From Gnetum montanum (Eukaryota; Streptophyta; Gnetopsida; Gnetales; Gnetaceae), in assembly GCA_015680685.1 (NCBI GenBank), contig MNCI01005798.1, positions 270,416 to 309,464 of the forward strand: 39,049 bases of DNA, in the 5' to 3' direction. The translations under genes were made by a program, and so were the position numbers. Of this stretch, positions 11,030 to 22,200 are shown in pieces (the first letter of the stretch is position 1; every line of letters begins with the position of its first letter). The notes beneath the pieces are model-generated. The model ran no database searches. It was not told where the DNA came from and worked only from the letters and a program-made list of their open reading frames with translations.

Positions 11030-12660
11030 GGAATCAATTGAGGGCCTAACGTGTGCTTATGTTAAAGGCATGAATAAACTTAAACAAGTTCATCACCAAC
11101 TCTTTGGTGAATATAATGATACTTGTTGGGGAGAATTGGAAATCCCAAATAACTTCAAGCATGAGCCCCTAGAGCTAAAAGCTTTACTGGTCAGCATGGA
11201 ATATGCATTTTCAAATAATGGTATATTGATCATAATTAATGTCAAAATTTCTAATGAATAAAAAGAAAAGCTATTAAAGGTGGTTAAAAAATGGCCAATA
11301 ACATTTTCTTGGTCATATCGTGAGCTAACAGGAATTGATCCAAGGATATGCTAGCATCACATTTACACTGACCAAACCATAAAGCCTAGAAGGTAGCCAT
11401 AGAAGTGGTTGAATCCCAAACTGAAGCAGATCATCAAGGAGAAAATTAAACAACTCCTCAAGGCAAGGTTCATTTATTCCATTGTGGATAGTGAGTAGGT
11501 TAGCTAACTCATAGTTGTACCAAAGAAAAGTAGCAAGTGGCAAGTTTGCATTGACTTTAGGCTATTGAATATGGCAACATTTAAAGATCATTTTTCATTG
11601 CCATTTGTGGATCAAGTATTGGACACTATATCTCGCCATTATTATTATAGTTTTTTGGATGGTTATAGTGGCTATAACCAAATCCAAATTGTGCCAAAAG
11701 ATTAGGCCAAAACAACATTCACAAGACCCTAGGAAACATTTTCATATTGTAAGATGCCATTTGGTCTATGCAATTCCCCTGCAACATTTCAATGTTTGGT
11801 CCCTAGTATCTTCTAGTAGCAAATCGGTAGTGGTGTGTAAGTCTTCATGGATGACTTTTCCACCTAGGGAGCTATGTTTGAGCAAACCTTGGACCACCTT
11901 GAGTAGGTATTAAACAGATGTGTTGAAACAAACTTGTGGCTCAACTAGAAAAAGAGCCATCTTATGGTCCAAGAAGGCATTATACTAGGGCACCAAATTT
12001 CACAAAAAGATATTGAGGTAGACCTAGAAAAGATAAGGGTCATCCAAGGAATAACACACCAACCAGAGATAGTTAAAGATGTCTGGTCATGCCTTGGACA
12101 CACTGGCTACCACCAGTGTATCATATAGAATTTCCCTAAGATCACAAAACCATTAGTAGAGCATACAAAAAAACATGAACCTTTCATCTAGACCAAGGAA
12201 TGCAAACATGCATTCCAAAAATTAAAGGAGAATATTTTGGAAATAGCAATCCTACAAGTACCAAACTAGTCCAAACCTTTTTGCATCATGATATATGCAT
12301 CTAACTATGCCTTGGGAGTAGTGCTCATGTAGATGGATGATAAGAAATGCTCATAGTGCATTCATTGCGCAAGTTGAAGCATTGTGGAAGCACAATAAAA
12401 TTACATCACCATGGAAAAAAATCTAATGATCATGGTGTACACTCTAGAAAAGTTAAGATAGTATGTGCTTGACTATAAAGTATTTGTGCACACAGATCAC
12501 ATTGTAATCTACTTCCTCATGAATAAGCCAACAGTGAGCCCTCATATTATTTGATGGATTGTGATCTTGTAGGAATTTGATCTCACAATGGTAGATCAAA
12601 AAGGAACTGAGAATATGGTTACTAACCACCTCTCTTGCTTAAGATGGGATACTAAAGAGG
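11030..12660 (+). pseudogene. Element E reverse transcriptase and RNase H, decayed
   Basis: The N-terminal linker (WGELEIPNNFKHEPLELKALL) leads into RT. Landmarks are VVPKKSSKWQVCIDFRLLNMATFKDHFSLPFVDQVLD, then YYSFLDGYSGYNQIQI, then MPFGLCNSPATFQ, then the catalytic VFMDDFS (FMDD, about 11844-11855). RNase H follows at about 12280-12650, with YASNYALGVVL, NYITMEKNLMIMVYTLEKLR, VHTDH and KGTENMVTNHLS. Stops are mostly TAG at places where C reads TGG (for example SEWVS in C against SE-stop-VS in E near 11495). It is therefore a decayed copy of a once working polymerase. Confidence 0.85.
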
Positions 12661-12679
12661 AGGAAAGCCTACTCTTTGA

Positions 12680-13995
12680 TTAGTTTCTAGATGAGCTCCT
12701 CTTTACAGGAGCAATAAACAATCAAACACCAATAAAAATAACATGGTACAATGGCATCCTCACTTATCTTCTCCCTCAAGAGATGCCACAAGATTTTGAC
12801 TTTAGAAAGAAGAAAAAATTTCTTCATTAGGCCAAATATTTCATGGAAATCAACAAATACCTTTACAAGGTGTGTGTCGATGGCTTAATTTGTTGGTGTG
12901 TCCCTGACAAAGATCAACTTCATGTTCTCCAAGGTGCTCATGAAGGGCCTTGTGGAGGCCACTATGTAGGGATATGCATGGCCATAAAAATCCTAATATT
13001 AGGATACTATTGGCCTATACTCTTCAAGGATGCCCACCAATTTGTCAAATCTTATGAACATTATCAACAAGATGGGGGAATGATCACTTGCATGGAAGGT
13101 CCTCAATAGTGGATTCAACCACTAGAACCTTTTGACATATGGGGCGTTGACTTCATGGGTCCCATCACATCCATGTCCAATGGAAAGGCATATATTACTG
13201 TAACAATTAACTACTGCACAAAATGGGTAGAAGCAGCGGCTATTACTAATTATACATTGTCAACCACTACTAGATTTATATAACAAAATATTGTAAATAG
13301 GTTTGGGTTTCCATGTTCACTAATTTTTAGCAATGGAATTTATTTCAAAAGTGCCACTTTTAGAAAGTTAATTAAATACTTGGGGGGGTTTAACATAAAC
13401 TAATAACACCCTACCACCCCCAAGCCAATGGTTAAGCAAAGGTAACCAACTGGGAGATCACAAAAATACTAACATGAACTATTAGCTAATATAGGAAATA
13501 TTGGAGTACAAAACTTAATGATGCCCTTTAGGCTTACCTTTCAACATGGAAACTTCCTATTGGCTACTCTCCCTAAAAGTTAGTGTACAAAAAACTTCTA
13601 ATACTCCCAATCTAGTCTGAACTCAATACACTCTCAACAACCTATGATTTGGATATTGACCTAAGTCTAGCACAGAAAGAAAGATTGATGAACATGAATG
13701 TGCTAGATGAAAACCAATTAGTAGTTCTATCTTTGAATGAGGTGCACAATACATTTAATAAGCAATGTTATGACCTAATAATATGAAAGGTTTAACTTCC
13801 CAAGAGATAATTTCCTCTATTGGAACCCCACACATGTATCTTAAAAGGAAAAATTTCAGAGATTGTGGGAGGAACCTTATATAATTGATCAAACCTTTCC
13901 CTCTAGGGCCATGTTGATTTACAAGCCTAAAAGCCTAAATAAAAAGTAGTTGGTCAACATCCAATAAGTAAAACCTTTCCTCAAACCAAGAAGGC
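12680..13995 (+). pseudogene. Element E integrase, zinc-binding cysteines lost
   Basis: Reads KYFMEINKYLYKVCVDG, then the histidine pair GAHEGPCGGHYVG, then SYEHYQ where C has SCERCQ: both zinc-binding cysteines are tyrosine. The core begins PFDIWGVDFMGPITSMSNGKAYITVTINYCTKWVEA (first catalytic Asp in GVDFMG). The second Asp block reads IFSNGIYF (Asp to Asn or Ser region decayed). The glutamate block near 13430 is broken. The C-terminal part runs to about 13990. The enzyme is inactive as read. Confidence 0.8.
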
Positions 13996-14700
13996 TAGTG
14001 CAACTACCACCTCAATGGATGGACAACCATGTTCCATTTTTCAAATTTCCTACTTCCAACTCAGTTGTGGGGGATATGGTCATCTGTGCTAACAATCTAT
14101 ATGGCTTCTTAGTTTTTTATACTTTTTTTTTCATGTTTTTTATTTTTACAAATTATTTATTTTACAAATTTTTTATTTTCAGATTGTTCTAATTTTACAC
14201 CATTGTTAGTACCTTTGAACCTTTTTTGACTTATTTTACACTTTCTTATATATCTTAATTTGTTTTATTTAGCTTTTTTCAAGTGTGATATTTTCTCACT
14301 TTGCTAATACAATTTGCTTTATTACTATAGGACACGGTGCCATTGTTGCTATTTACTAATGATGGTTTGTGCTTAATGTTGTGATTGTTGATGTTTGGCT
14401 TCTTTTTCTGAATTCTAATGTTTGATGACTATGACATGGTTTATTTTTCATGAAACAAGCAATGAGTCCACATCATTTTCCCATTCAATAAACTCTATGA
14501 TTTTCCTTATTCTAGGAATTTGAGGTCCCTTCCATTAAAGAAACTTTTAATCAATCGGTGACCTTAGTAGTTCCAGAATTAGGAAGGATTCAAAGTTTTG
14601 TAAAGGATATGACTTCAGGGGGACTCAATACTCTTTGTACTCTTTTACTTGTTTGAATGTTTTTCACGAAATTCTTATCGTCCCATTCCAACCACTAATA
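13996..14700 (+). other. Element E 3' noncoding, first part with T-rich tract
   Basis: Starts with a purine motif TGTGGGGGATATGG (14066-14079) at the end of pol, shared with C (26465) and D (31067). A T-rich tract (14105-14290) follows, then conserved noncoding sequence (CAATGAGTCCA near 14460, AATCGGTGACC near 14555, GGATATGACTTCAGGGGG near 14605) that also occurs in D (31430-31600) and C (34060-34250). No ORF is supported. Confidence 0.7.
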
Positions 14701-14713
14701 GGAAGTCAAATAA

Positions 14714-14895
14714 AGTCTTTGCATGGTGTGTTTCCCATCCAATTTTTTTTTTTTTTTAAAAAAAAACAATGGGAATTCAAAGCACAACCCTTAGACACAA
14801 TAAATGAGTAAGTCTTTGCATGGTGTGGTTCCCATCCAAAAAAAAATTTCAAAAAAAAAACATGATAGGAATTCAAAGCACATCCCTTAGACAAA
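14714..14895 (+). repeat. Conserved 3' hairpin module, tandem duplicate in element E
   Basis: Two units (about 14714-14808 and 14809-14895) each read CTTTGCATGGTGTG, then TTCCCAT, an A/T-rich loop, GGGAATTCAAAGCAC and CCCTTAGACA. Unit 1 can pair GGTGTG and TTCCCAT (14725-14738) with ATGGGAA and CACAACC (14769-14789). Single copies occur in D (31714-31796) and C (34352-34413). The minus-strand ORF starting MSKGCALN is the antisense of this module and not a gene. Confidence 0.7.
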
Positions 14896-15600
14896 TAAGT
14901 GAGATAAAAGCATTGGTTATGGGACTAGAAGGACATGCATCCATGCTTGAAGATCCCCTCTAACTAAGGCCCTCTCTTACTTCCTACTTCTCTCTTTTCT
15001 TCTCTTTATGGAATAGTGGTTATTTTGTGGAAGCACTCTCATGTCTTATGTAGGTGGACCGATCTTAGAATGGTGATGCAAAATCATTAAAAGTGGTTGG
15101 TTTTTGGTTTGGACTAAGGATGGATCTTCTTGGATTATTTTAAATATAAATTCCACAAGGGACTTCCTATGACCTCAATTCAAAATTCTATTCCACCTTC
15201 TTCATCATCCACCCATGCTGCCATAACTCACCTCACTGCCAGGTTCTATGTTATGATCTATGTCTTGGTTTGATGTGTTTGAATTCTTGGATAGATTATT
15301 TTTGGTTGGTCCTTAACTTTTCATGACCATTAATCAACTGTGGGGCCCATGGACTTAGTTGGGGTTGTGCAAGGGCAACAAGGGCATGAACCTACTATGG
15401 GAAGGACCCACTTACATAGCTCTTAGTTTGGTTAGTTAAAGTTTCTTACCTTAGACATTGCTACAATCCTATCTTTTGCATATTCGGTTGCGTATTCCAC
15501 TCAGTGCTCCTCAACCTTTTATTTCATTCATCTCTTAAATCATTTTTTCTCCATTTTTCCAAATTTATAACCTCTAACACCATCTTCTGATATTTTCATA
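14896..15600 (+). other. Element E 3' noncoding, second part
   Basis: Continues sequence shared with D (31806-32350) and C (34425-34980), for example CTAACTAAGGCCCT near 14960 and GCATGAACCTACT..GGGAAGGACCCA near 15390. Similarity to C and D stops near 15600, which marks the left limit of the region special to E. Confidence 0.65.
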
Positions 15601-15704
15601 CTATTCTTGGCCTCTTAAGCTTTCATTTGACCCTAATTTTATTCAATTTTTTTTTGAATTTTGCAAGTTTGACCAAAGTCAATGATCATCTATGGTGGTC
15701 AACA

Positions 15705-15765
15705 ACTGCATTGATGAGGCCTCATTGATGTAGTGCAAAAGTCCTATATATATCACTGCACAGTT
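15705..15765 (+). promoter_or_regulatory. Internal LTR-like promoter module in element E
   Basis: TTGATGAGGCCTCATTGATG with following TAGTG (15711-15735) is the same palindrome plus tail found in E's U3 (GGCCCCATCAATGTAGTG near 8623-8640). A TATATATAT box follows at 15745-15753, at nearly the LTR spacing. It lies about 450 bases before the accessory ORF start. Promoter function is inferred from this resemblance. Confidence 0.5.
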
Positions 15766-16194
15766 AGAAATTTTTTGTCATTTTCCTCATAACACATAGA
15801 GTTTTTGTCATTTTTTAGAGCCCAAAATATTCCAAAGCCCTTAACTTCCCAACTGTTTATCCAAATCACTCTATTCTTCAATCTTGTAGCTACCAGAGGG
15901 ACACTCTTTATTGTGGAAGCCATAAACCTTAAGTTTTTTAATAAAAATTTTTGAAATTTTTTCTAACTCCCCTAAAGGATTAATAACCTTAATATACAGA
16001 CATCAATTTTTTTGAGATTTAACCCTTCCAACAATCTCTAAGATGATTTATTAACAATAACACATGAATAAAATAATGATTAGAGTAATTAACTTAGCCA
16101 TAATCACAACTTAGTTAAGTGTAACTATCCTAAAGAGATAAAGCTATCCTAATTGCTTCATGTTACACAATGATTGCTAACCCATGGTCTTATT
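15766..16194 (+). other. Leader between internal promoter and accessory ORF
   Basis: AT-rich with TTTTTGTCATTTT repeated twice (near 15764 and 15795). No coding motif. A splice-acceptor-like TTGCAG lies at about 16214-16219, just inside the proposed ORF, so a spliced start there is also possible. Confidence 0.4.
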
Positions 16195-19044
16195 ATGATT
16201 ACAAGACTTGAATGCTTGCAGGAAGGAGAACCTTCTCAACCAAGGGAGAAATGGCCCAAAGCTGGAAAGGGGAAACAAGAACAAGCCTAAGAATCACTAG
16301 AGGAAACTCATGCAATGGGACTTGTTCATGAGGCCCAAAGTATAATCTTTTCCATAGATTCTAGAAGAAGAAGTGCTCATAAAGCAATCACAACAAGGGA
16401 AAGTGCTATGACCCATGCCAAGGCTTGAAGTAACTTTGACTTAAGCCTACCTTGACATCATTAGGTCCCAAGAGATTCAATGATTAGTTCTTCAAGAAAT
16501 AAACTTTGGGTCATTCCTAGAGAAAGCTCTAGTAGATGTCAAAACACAACTACAAACCTCTCCCATATGGCCAATCATCACATCTAGTTGGGAATGGTAC
16601 ATGGGAGAGACATATCTCTTCTGGAACAACAAAAGGCTAGAGTCCACAATCAAAATCAAGCATATTCAGGTGTCCTACTCGATTGAGGCTATCATGTAGG
16701 CATTGGGCTTACCTGACATTGGGACATAGTTGGTAGATCTATCAACAAAAGGTGATCTTGAGGCCAAAAAGGAGTGGAATTAGTGTTGTTACAAGGTTGA
16801 TTGTAAGGAGTATGTCACGTTCACATCAACAGAGTGCATCTATTTCAAAATTGTGGCCTATCACCTCATTCCAATGGTGAGGCCTAGCAAGGTAACCACC
16901 TTCTAAACTTGAGCATGCACTGCTCTAAGCTAGATATTTCTTATGAACCTTCCACAACTCATCTATTTGAATATTGAAAAAAATTTCAAGGAAAATGAAC
17001 ATGGAAGGAAAACCTACCCATTCCATGCCTCATTTAGAAACTTTGTAAAAGAGTACGAATCGTTTGCTATGCCAAAAACATAATCAAACATGCTCCTTTG
17101 GCCTCATGATCCAAAATCATGAAGGAAAAGACATCAAGTACAACTCAAGAGGAGCAGTTTCCACCACCACTACCTACTCAAGAAATAATGTTGGAGGCCC
17201 TCATAGCATTGAGTGCTTACACAAAATCCGAGAGCAAATCTTGCATGAGTAAGGGTAGTGTTCAGGGACGAGTAGTGTGGACCCATCTATGTATTGACCT
17301 ACAATGAGTCACCTTAATGAGATGGATTGAACAATCAACCAAATGGAAATGGATGGACCAATATTTTATACCCAACAAAAATAATTGCCTACGAGGTTTG
17401 ATCCCAATGCTCAAGAGGTGAAAATTTCATTATCACAACACCATTTATTCCTAGAAATCTTTTGGAATGTTGCCTTCTTCTCAGTGTGTTTGGAGGAATA
17501 TGAAGAGGCCACTATATTGGTGATGTAGCACCAAGGAAAAGAGACTACGACTGAAGTAGTTGCTGACCATGTCATTGAAGCACTTCATGCACCTACGATG
17601 TTTGTAGTAGATGTATTTGCACTTCAAGATGTGTAGATGTCCATAGGCATAGTTAGTGGAAAATTAAATGTAGCCCAGCATGAATAATTACAGCATGGAC
17701 TAGTGGGGATCAGGCAACCAATTTTGAATATCTTTGATTTTTCTAATAACATCACCCAACCTAGTCGAGGCTGTTAGAAGCAAGGGGAAAATGCATTATC
17801 TTGGAGGGGAAACTTGAAATAGCTTAAGCACAAAATCAATGCTTGGCCATGGAGGTTGCTAAATAACATGCATATCTTGTTAATCCTACACTCCTTAGCC
17901 CAACAATAACCGGAAAAGAAGCTTTTCAACAACTTCAAGAATGAATTATGAAGGTTGAGAAGGAATCAGTGATGGCCATCTTCAACCAATTTGTATCAAA
18001 GGTGAAGAAATATTCAGTTTAGAAAACTTTGCTCAAATTCACCAGGAGAACAAAGCATTGACTACAAAAAATCATTGCATGTGCAATATTGATGTCCAAA
18101 AAGAACAAATGCAAGAATTCATTCATTAATAGTAGGAGCATCTTGCCAAGGTGAATATCAAATTAAGGAAATTAGAAATAGAAAATTGGAATCTATCAAT
18201 GAAAGAAGTTTATTCCTTATACCAAAAATCTACTATTAAGATTGTTGTTTGGAAAAATGAAGCTTTGAAGTTTCAAAGAGAAAAAATACTATAGAGACTA
18301 GGTTGGCTTGCAAAAGGAAGTAAATGAGAAGCACCTCCAAATGATGAAGGTGAAAGTAAATGAAACTCTCTAGCAACTCAAACAAGGAACAGAAGTTTGG
18401 AAACCCATCATTGATGGGATTGATGTCTACAACAAAGCAAAGATATGCCTAGAGGAGTTGCAAATAGAAGAAATGAAAAAGTACATGGAGTTGGCCAATC
18501 TATGCTATGTGAACCTAGCTATGTTAACTATCAAAAAACTATAGTTAGAGTTAGAGAAACAAGTGGCTAGCTCATATTTTCTATACAAGGTAGAGTTCAA
18601 GCACCATAAAGACATCAAGCAAAAGCTTGAAACTGTGAATGCTGAACTCAAAATTCTCATAACACGATTCATAGATCAATGATCAACTACTGAGAACCTA
18701 GCCAAAAGGATGAATGATTATAGGAGCTAAAGGATACAGTTAGGGTGTTCGACATTGAATGCAAAAAATTCATTGCCTAGTTTATCAACGCAGAGGAGCT
18801 ATTTCCAATAATTCCATGTCCTTGGGATGTGCCTGTTCCAACCCACATTAGCAAAGTTACATGGATGATGCATGATCTTAGAAGTAAGAAGGAGAAAATG
18901 AGAGCACTATTTGATGATTTCCACCTCCCTCCAAAAGTTGCAGTAATAATAGGATAGCCACAGCCACCTCAACCACCACACATTTGTGATGCCAATGAAG
19001 ATCCCTTAGAAACTTAGGAGCCACCACCACCTAAGATTTTCTAA
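16195..19044 (+). pseudogene. Element E accessory ORF (about 950 codons), unassigned, decayed
   Basis: Sits between integrase and 3' LTR, the position of env-like ORFs in Athila elements; C and D lack it. ATG 16195 was chosen because the frame then reads a charged N-terminus (QEGEPSQPREKWPKAGKGKQEQA). A frameshift occurs near 16430. The next block (16469-17085) reads INFGSFLEKALVDVKTQLQT, then SSWEWYMGETYLFW, then HIQVSYSIEAIM, ALGLPDIGT and VAYHLIPMVRPSKVTTF. This order loosely recalls the plant 'putative plant transposon protein' domain, a resemblance from memory only. About 17450-17640 follows (FWNVAFFSVCLEEYEEATILVM). A coiled-coil-like Lys/Glu/Leu-rich stretch covers about 18050-18680. 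The C-terminus (18780-19044) reads EELFPIIPCPWDVPVPTHIS, KVTWMMHDLRSKKEKMRALFDDFHLPP, then PQPPQPP. No signal peptide or membrane segment was seen, which speaks against Env. At least ten stops. Confidence 0.55.
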
Positions 19045-19099
19045 TATTCTCTACCAAAATTCATGCCATCAAAGAATGTGTTATCCAATTTTGAAGAGT

Positions 19100-19104
19100 C
19101 ATGT
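19100..19104. other. Target-site duplication of element C, left copy
   Basis: CATGT immediately before the C 5' LTR, repeated at 36632-36636 right after the C 3' LTR. Confidence 0.9.
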
Positions 19105-19108
19105 TGAT

Positions 19109-19322
19109 GAAGCGATTACTCTAATTATTAGAATGGTTACTTTAATTATTAGAGCAGCTATTATTGAAGTGATTAATTTAATAATTAGAGTGGTTATTAT
19201 TGGAGTAGTTACTTTAATTATTAGAGTTTTTATTACTGTAGTGCTTACTCTAATAATTAGAGTGGTTATTACTGGAGTGGTTACTTTAGTTATTAGAGCA
19301 GTTATTATTAGAGTGGTTATTT
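19109..19322 (+). repeat. U3 array of element C, palindromic CTCTAATTATTAGAG units
   Basis: About 214 bases of 20-40 base units alternate CTCTAATNATTAGAG palindromes with GTGGTTATTATTGGAGT-like spacers. The 3' LTR keeps only about 123 bases (35730-35852). The ORFs on both strands with repeated LIIRVV or LIITKVT are translations of this array, not genes. Confidence 0.85.
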
Positions 19323-19339
19323 CCGAGTTTCTCTCGAGT

Positions 19340-19349
19340 CTATAAATAC
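19340..19349 (+). promoter_or_regulatory. TATA box, element C 5' LTR
   Basis: CTATAAATAC lies 18 bases after the array; the counterpart is at 35868-35877. Confidence 0.8.
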
Positions 19350-20112
19350 AATGCCTAGGCACACAATTGGGAAGAAGTCTTGTAGTAGTCAAGTAGCAAA
19401 ACTCTTGTATATTTTTTGAAGGTTAGAGTATTTTCCAAGTGCCTATAGCAAGAGGTTGAAGTGTGGATGGATCTTTAGCTGAGCATTGTGTACCTGAGCA
19501 CACTTTGTGTGTCGCAATAAAGACAAGCTCTCTTATTGATCCTTGCAACACTTGAGATTTTTCTTCTTACAATTTCTTTTATTTTATTTTCTTATGCATT
19601 TATTTTATTTTATTTTATTTTATGTATTTTACATTTTTTTCATTAGCACAATAATTCATTTTTATCAATTAAGAAAATCAGTAAATTACACTTAGTACAA
19701 TTGCTTCGAGCATGTGTGTAATGCTTGGGAACCTAGTAACAATTAGTGTTTGGTAATCCAGCAATGTTGCACTAGTTCAGGATGTGTATGGCAAGTGAGA
19801 ACAGATACTAGTGTTAGGATTAGTTAAAGCCTAGTTAATCAGTAGTTAAGTTAAATTAGTCACTTAGTTATCTCTCTCTCCTTCCCTACTAGTGTAGGAC
19901 ATAAAAACATAACAGCTATAAAAATCATATGCCTCAAGCTTACTTAAACATACCATCGTGACATAAAAGTAAGCTTGGGAAGATAATGATCAATCAACCC
20001 ATCCTTATTCCACAATGGCACATAAGAAATTAGTCCTTGTAATTTGATTGGATCATGCGTGAAATGCTTGTATTTGTATGGTTGAGTGTAGGGGTACCTC
20101 ACCACTCATCAT

Positions 20113-20131
20113 TGGCATCGTTGCTAGGGAC
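20113..20131 (+). promoter_or_regulatory. Primer binding site of element C (tRNA-Asp type)
   Basis: TGGCATCGTTGCTAGGGAC starts one base after the 5' LTR and differs at a few positions from the tRNA-Asp complement used by Athila/Tat elements (TGGCGCCGTTGCCGGGGAC). Confidence 0.85.
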
Positions 20132-20247
20132 TTAGTTGTTTGTGTGCTAACTAGAACATAGGAAATCATTCACATCATTGGAATGAACCCTTAGGGTTGG
20201 TTGAGAAAATAATAAACAAAAATACATTACACACTAAATAGACAAGT

Positions 20248-22200
20248 ATGTCTCCTTCCTTGTACAAAAACGCCTCATCGCCTAAGTCTGAAATAGGAAA
20301 TAGTTAGCAATGTAATACACATGATGTTGATCTGCCAGTCCCTCAGCAAGTTTGAGTGGTATATATTCATCCCAATGAGTATATACTAGAATTCACCTTT
20401 ATCCTTCATTAATATGAACAACTGCATTGGTGAGACTTAGAAGGTAACATAGTGTTACCTCCCGATCATTTAGTCTCAACCATGCTTCTTCGTGCTCTCA
20501 CATGAATTGGCATGTTGCACTTACATGTACAATATGTTATGAAAGACCATGACTTGAGAGAATAGCATCCCACAGAGGCACAACATGAAAGGGACTTGCA
20601 ACAAGAGAGACATCATAAGTCTTTGAAGGGTAAGTGGTCCTAGGATGTCCCACATGTCTTAAGTGAAAATGAGGGTGGTGAACCTACCTCAGGCAGTCAT
20701 CCACACAATAATGTTCCTCCCCTTCACTTTGGCCAAGTGGTTGTGTATTAGGACCTTCATTCCACTATTCATAACTTAGGTTCTAAGACCCATGGGCATA
20801 AAGGATCTAAAAAAGGGACATGAACTCATGATAAAGGTGGACATTCTAATCGCAATCGCAATCAGGGCTGAGACAATCGAAGAAATGGTACCAGACACCA
20901 TCATGGTGATGGTTCTCCTTCCTCTTCACCTTCATCATCTCCTTCACCCTCTCCTTCAATATATGGATGTGGTCATAAATAAAAATACCATGGGGATAAA
21001 GGTAGCCAAAGTGAAATTCATAGACAAAACAACCAGAAAAGGGGACAAGGGCTTTCTAGAAAGTCATGACATAGAAGAATGGAGAGTAGGGAATAATGTA
21101 AGCATTATAGATGCCATGGACGAGACAATCATGATGAATCCATCCTCACTACTGAAAGTATTTTAGACATAACTAAGGCTGTTAGAATTCCAACAAGGCA
21201 TCAGAAAGATAGTAGGATCAAGAGATTAGATATGAACAACATTCCACAATTTGAAGGGGAATACAACAGTAATCCTCAAAATCATTTATAAGCATTCCAT
21301 GATGCGTGTGCCTTACAAAACATAGAGAATGGATGGAAAAAACTTCAGTTATTCCTGTGGACACTAGTTAAAGAAGCAAAAGGCTAGTACCAGTCCTTAG
21401 AATTAGAATTTATTCATAGATGGAGTACTATGTTAGAACTATTTAATGATAAGTACCAAACATGCTCCCAAGTCTCTAACTTATGAAAAAAAATCTGAGG
21501 CTGGAAACAAGGAGGACATGAGCCCTTGGATGCTACCATGGGCTGATACTATGCACTATTACATTGTTGTCATGACCATGGCTATTCACAAAGGGATCAA
21601 CTGCACCATCTCGTGAATGAGCTTAGGCATGAAATGAGAAGAACCCTTGGGACTTATGCCCAAGGGAGACTATTCGATCTTAGGTCCCATCAAATTCAAA
21701 GACTATTGAAGCAAGTTGCTAAGGAAGAAGGTGAGCTATGAAATAGAGAAAGTGTAGAAGAGTACAACTAAGATCCTTTCCTTCAAAATAGGGGAGTAAA
21801 AGTTTGCAAGGATGAAGAAGAGCCACCACTCGAAGAGATGGTGAATAGGAAAACTTTGCCTATCCAAAAGATGACATTAGAAGTTTTGGCAAAGGTAGAC
21901 CAAATGTGGAATTCCCTAGACGATAGATTTTAAACTATTCTTAAAATAGTAGAGGAGTCTAGAGAGTAAGGTAGTGAGAAAAGAAAAAAGAAAAAGGCTA
22001 AACATGCATGTAGCAAGGGTAAGGGCAAATTTTCCATCATTGAAGAGGTTGTGGATTCAAAAACAAACAATCATAGTGGATGTGAGATATGTCGATATGA
22101 CCATCCTAAGGGATGTTGCCTTATAATCTCACATCTACAAGAGTCTGGGGTGTATGCACTCAACCCATGATTAAAAAAAATGCAAACACCTCAAAGGTTA
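20248..22200 (+). pseudogene. Element C gag, decayed
   Basis: ATG 20248 (MSPSLYKNASSPKSE) corresponds to ATG 27799 of D. The conserved N-terminus (YIHPNEYILEFTFILH, then EGNIVLPPDHLV) is followed by a low-complexity charged linker (about 20600-21150). The capsid-like core runs about 21230-21720: MNNIPQFEGEYNSNPQNH, FHDACALQN, TLVKEAK, WSTMLELFNDKYQT, LDATMG-type sequence and LGTYAQGRLFDLRSHQIQRLLKQVAKEEGEL. A short zinc knuckle-like CEICRYDHPKGCC lies at 22084-22118. Stops are scattered. The 124-codon ORF at 20792-21166 reads the linker out of frame. Confidence 0.8.

Larger units (their letters stand above)
19105..20111 (+). repeat. Element C 5' LTR
   Basis: A 1007-base LTR from TGATGAAGCG to CACTCATCA. 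U3 holds the ATTATTAG array, then CTATAAATAC (19340-19349), an AATAAA (19516-19521) and the lineage's conserved U5 end (GGTTGAGTGTAGGGGTACC). It is about 100 bases longer than the 3' LTR, mainly from the array. Confidence 0.93.

Noticed and set aside
14706-14894. Minus-strand ORF with twice-repeated SKGCALNS, seen again at 31540-31806
   Set aside because: It is the antisense of the tandem hairpin module. Poly-K/F runs come from A/T tracts, and the C copy does not keep the frame.
16195-19044. Envelope-like (Athila env) protein
   Set aside because: Position fits, but no signal peptide, membrane span or fusion-like segment was visible; kept as unassigned accessory ORF.
19076-19392. ORFs on both strands with a repeated hydrophobic pattern (LIIRVV, LIITKVT)
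   Set aside because: They are six-frame readings of the ATTATTAG U3 array of element C and shorten with the array in the 3' LTR.
20792-21166. 124-codon ORF in element C
   Set aside because: It reads the low-complexity gag linker out of the gag frame; D has a similar shadow at 28439-28681 without protein conservation.
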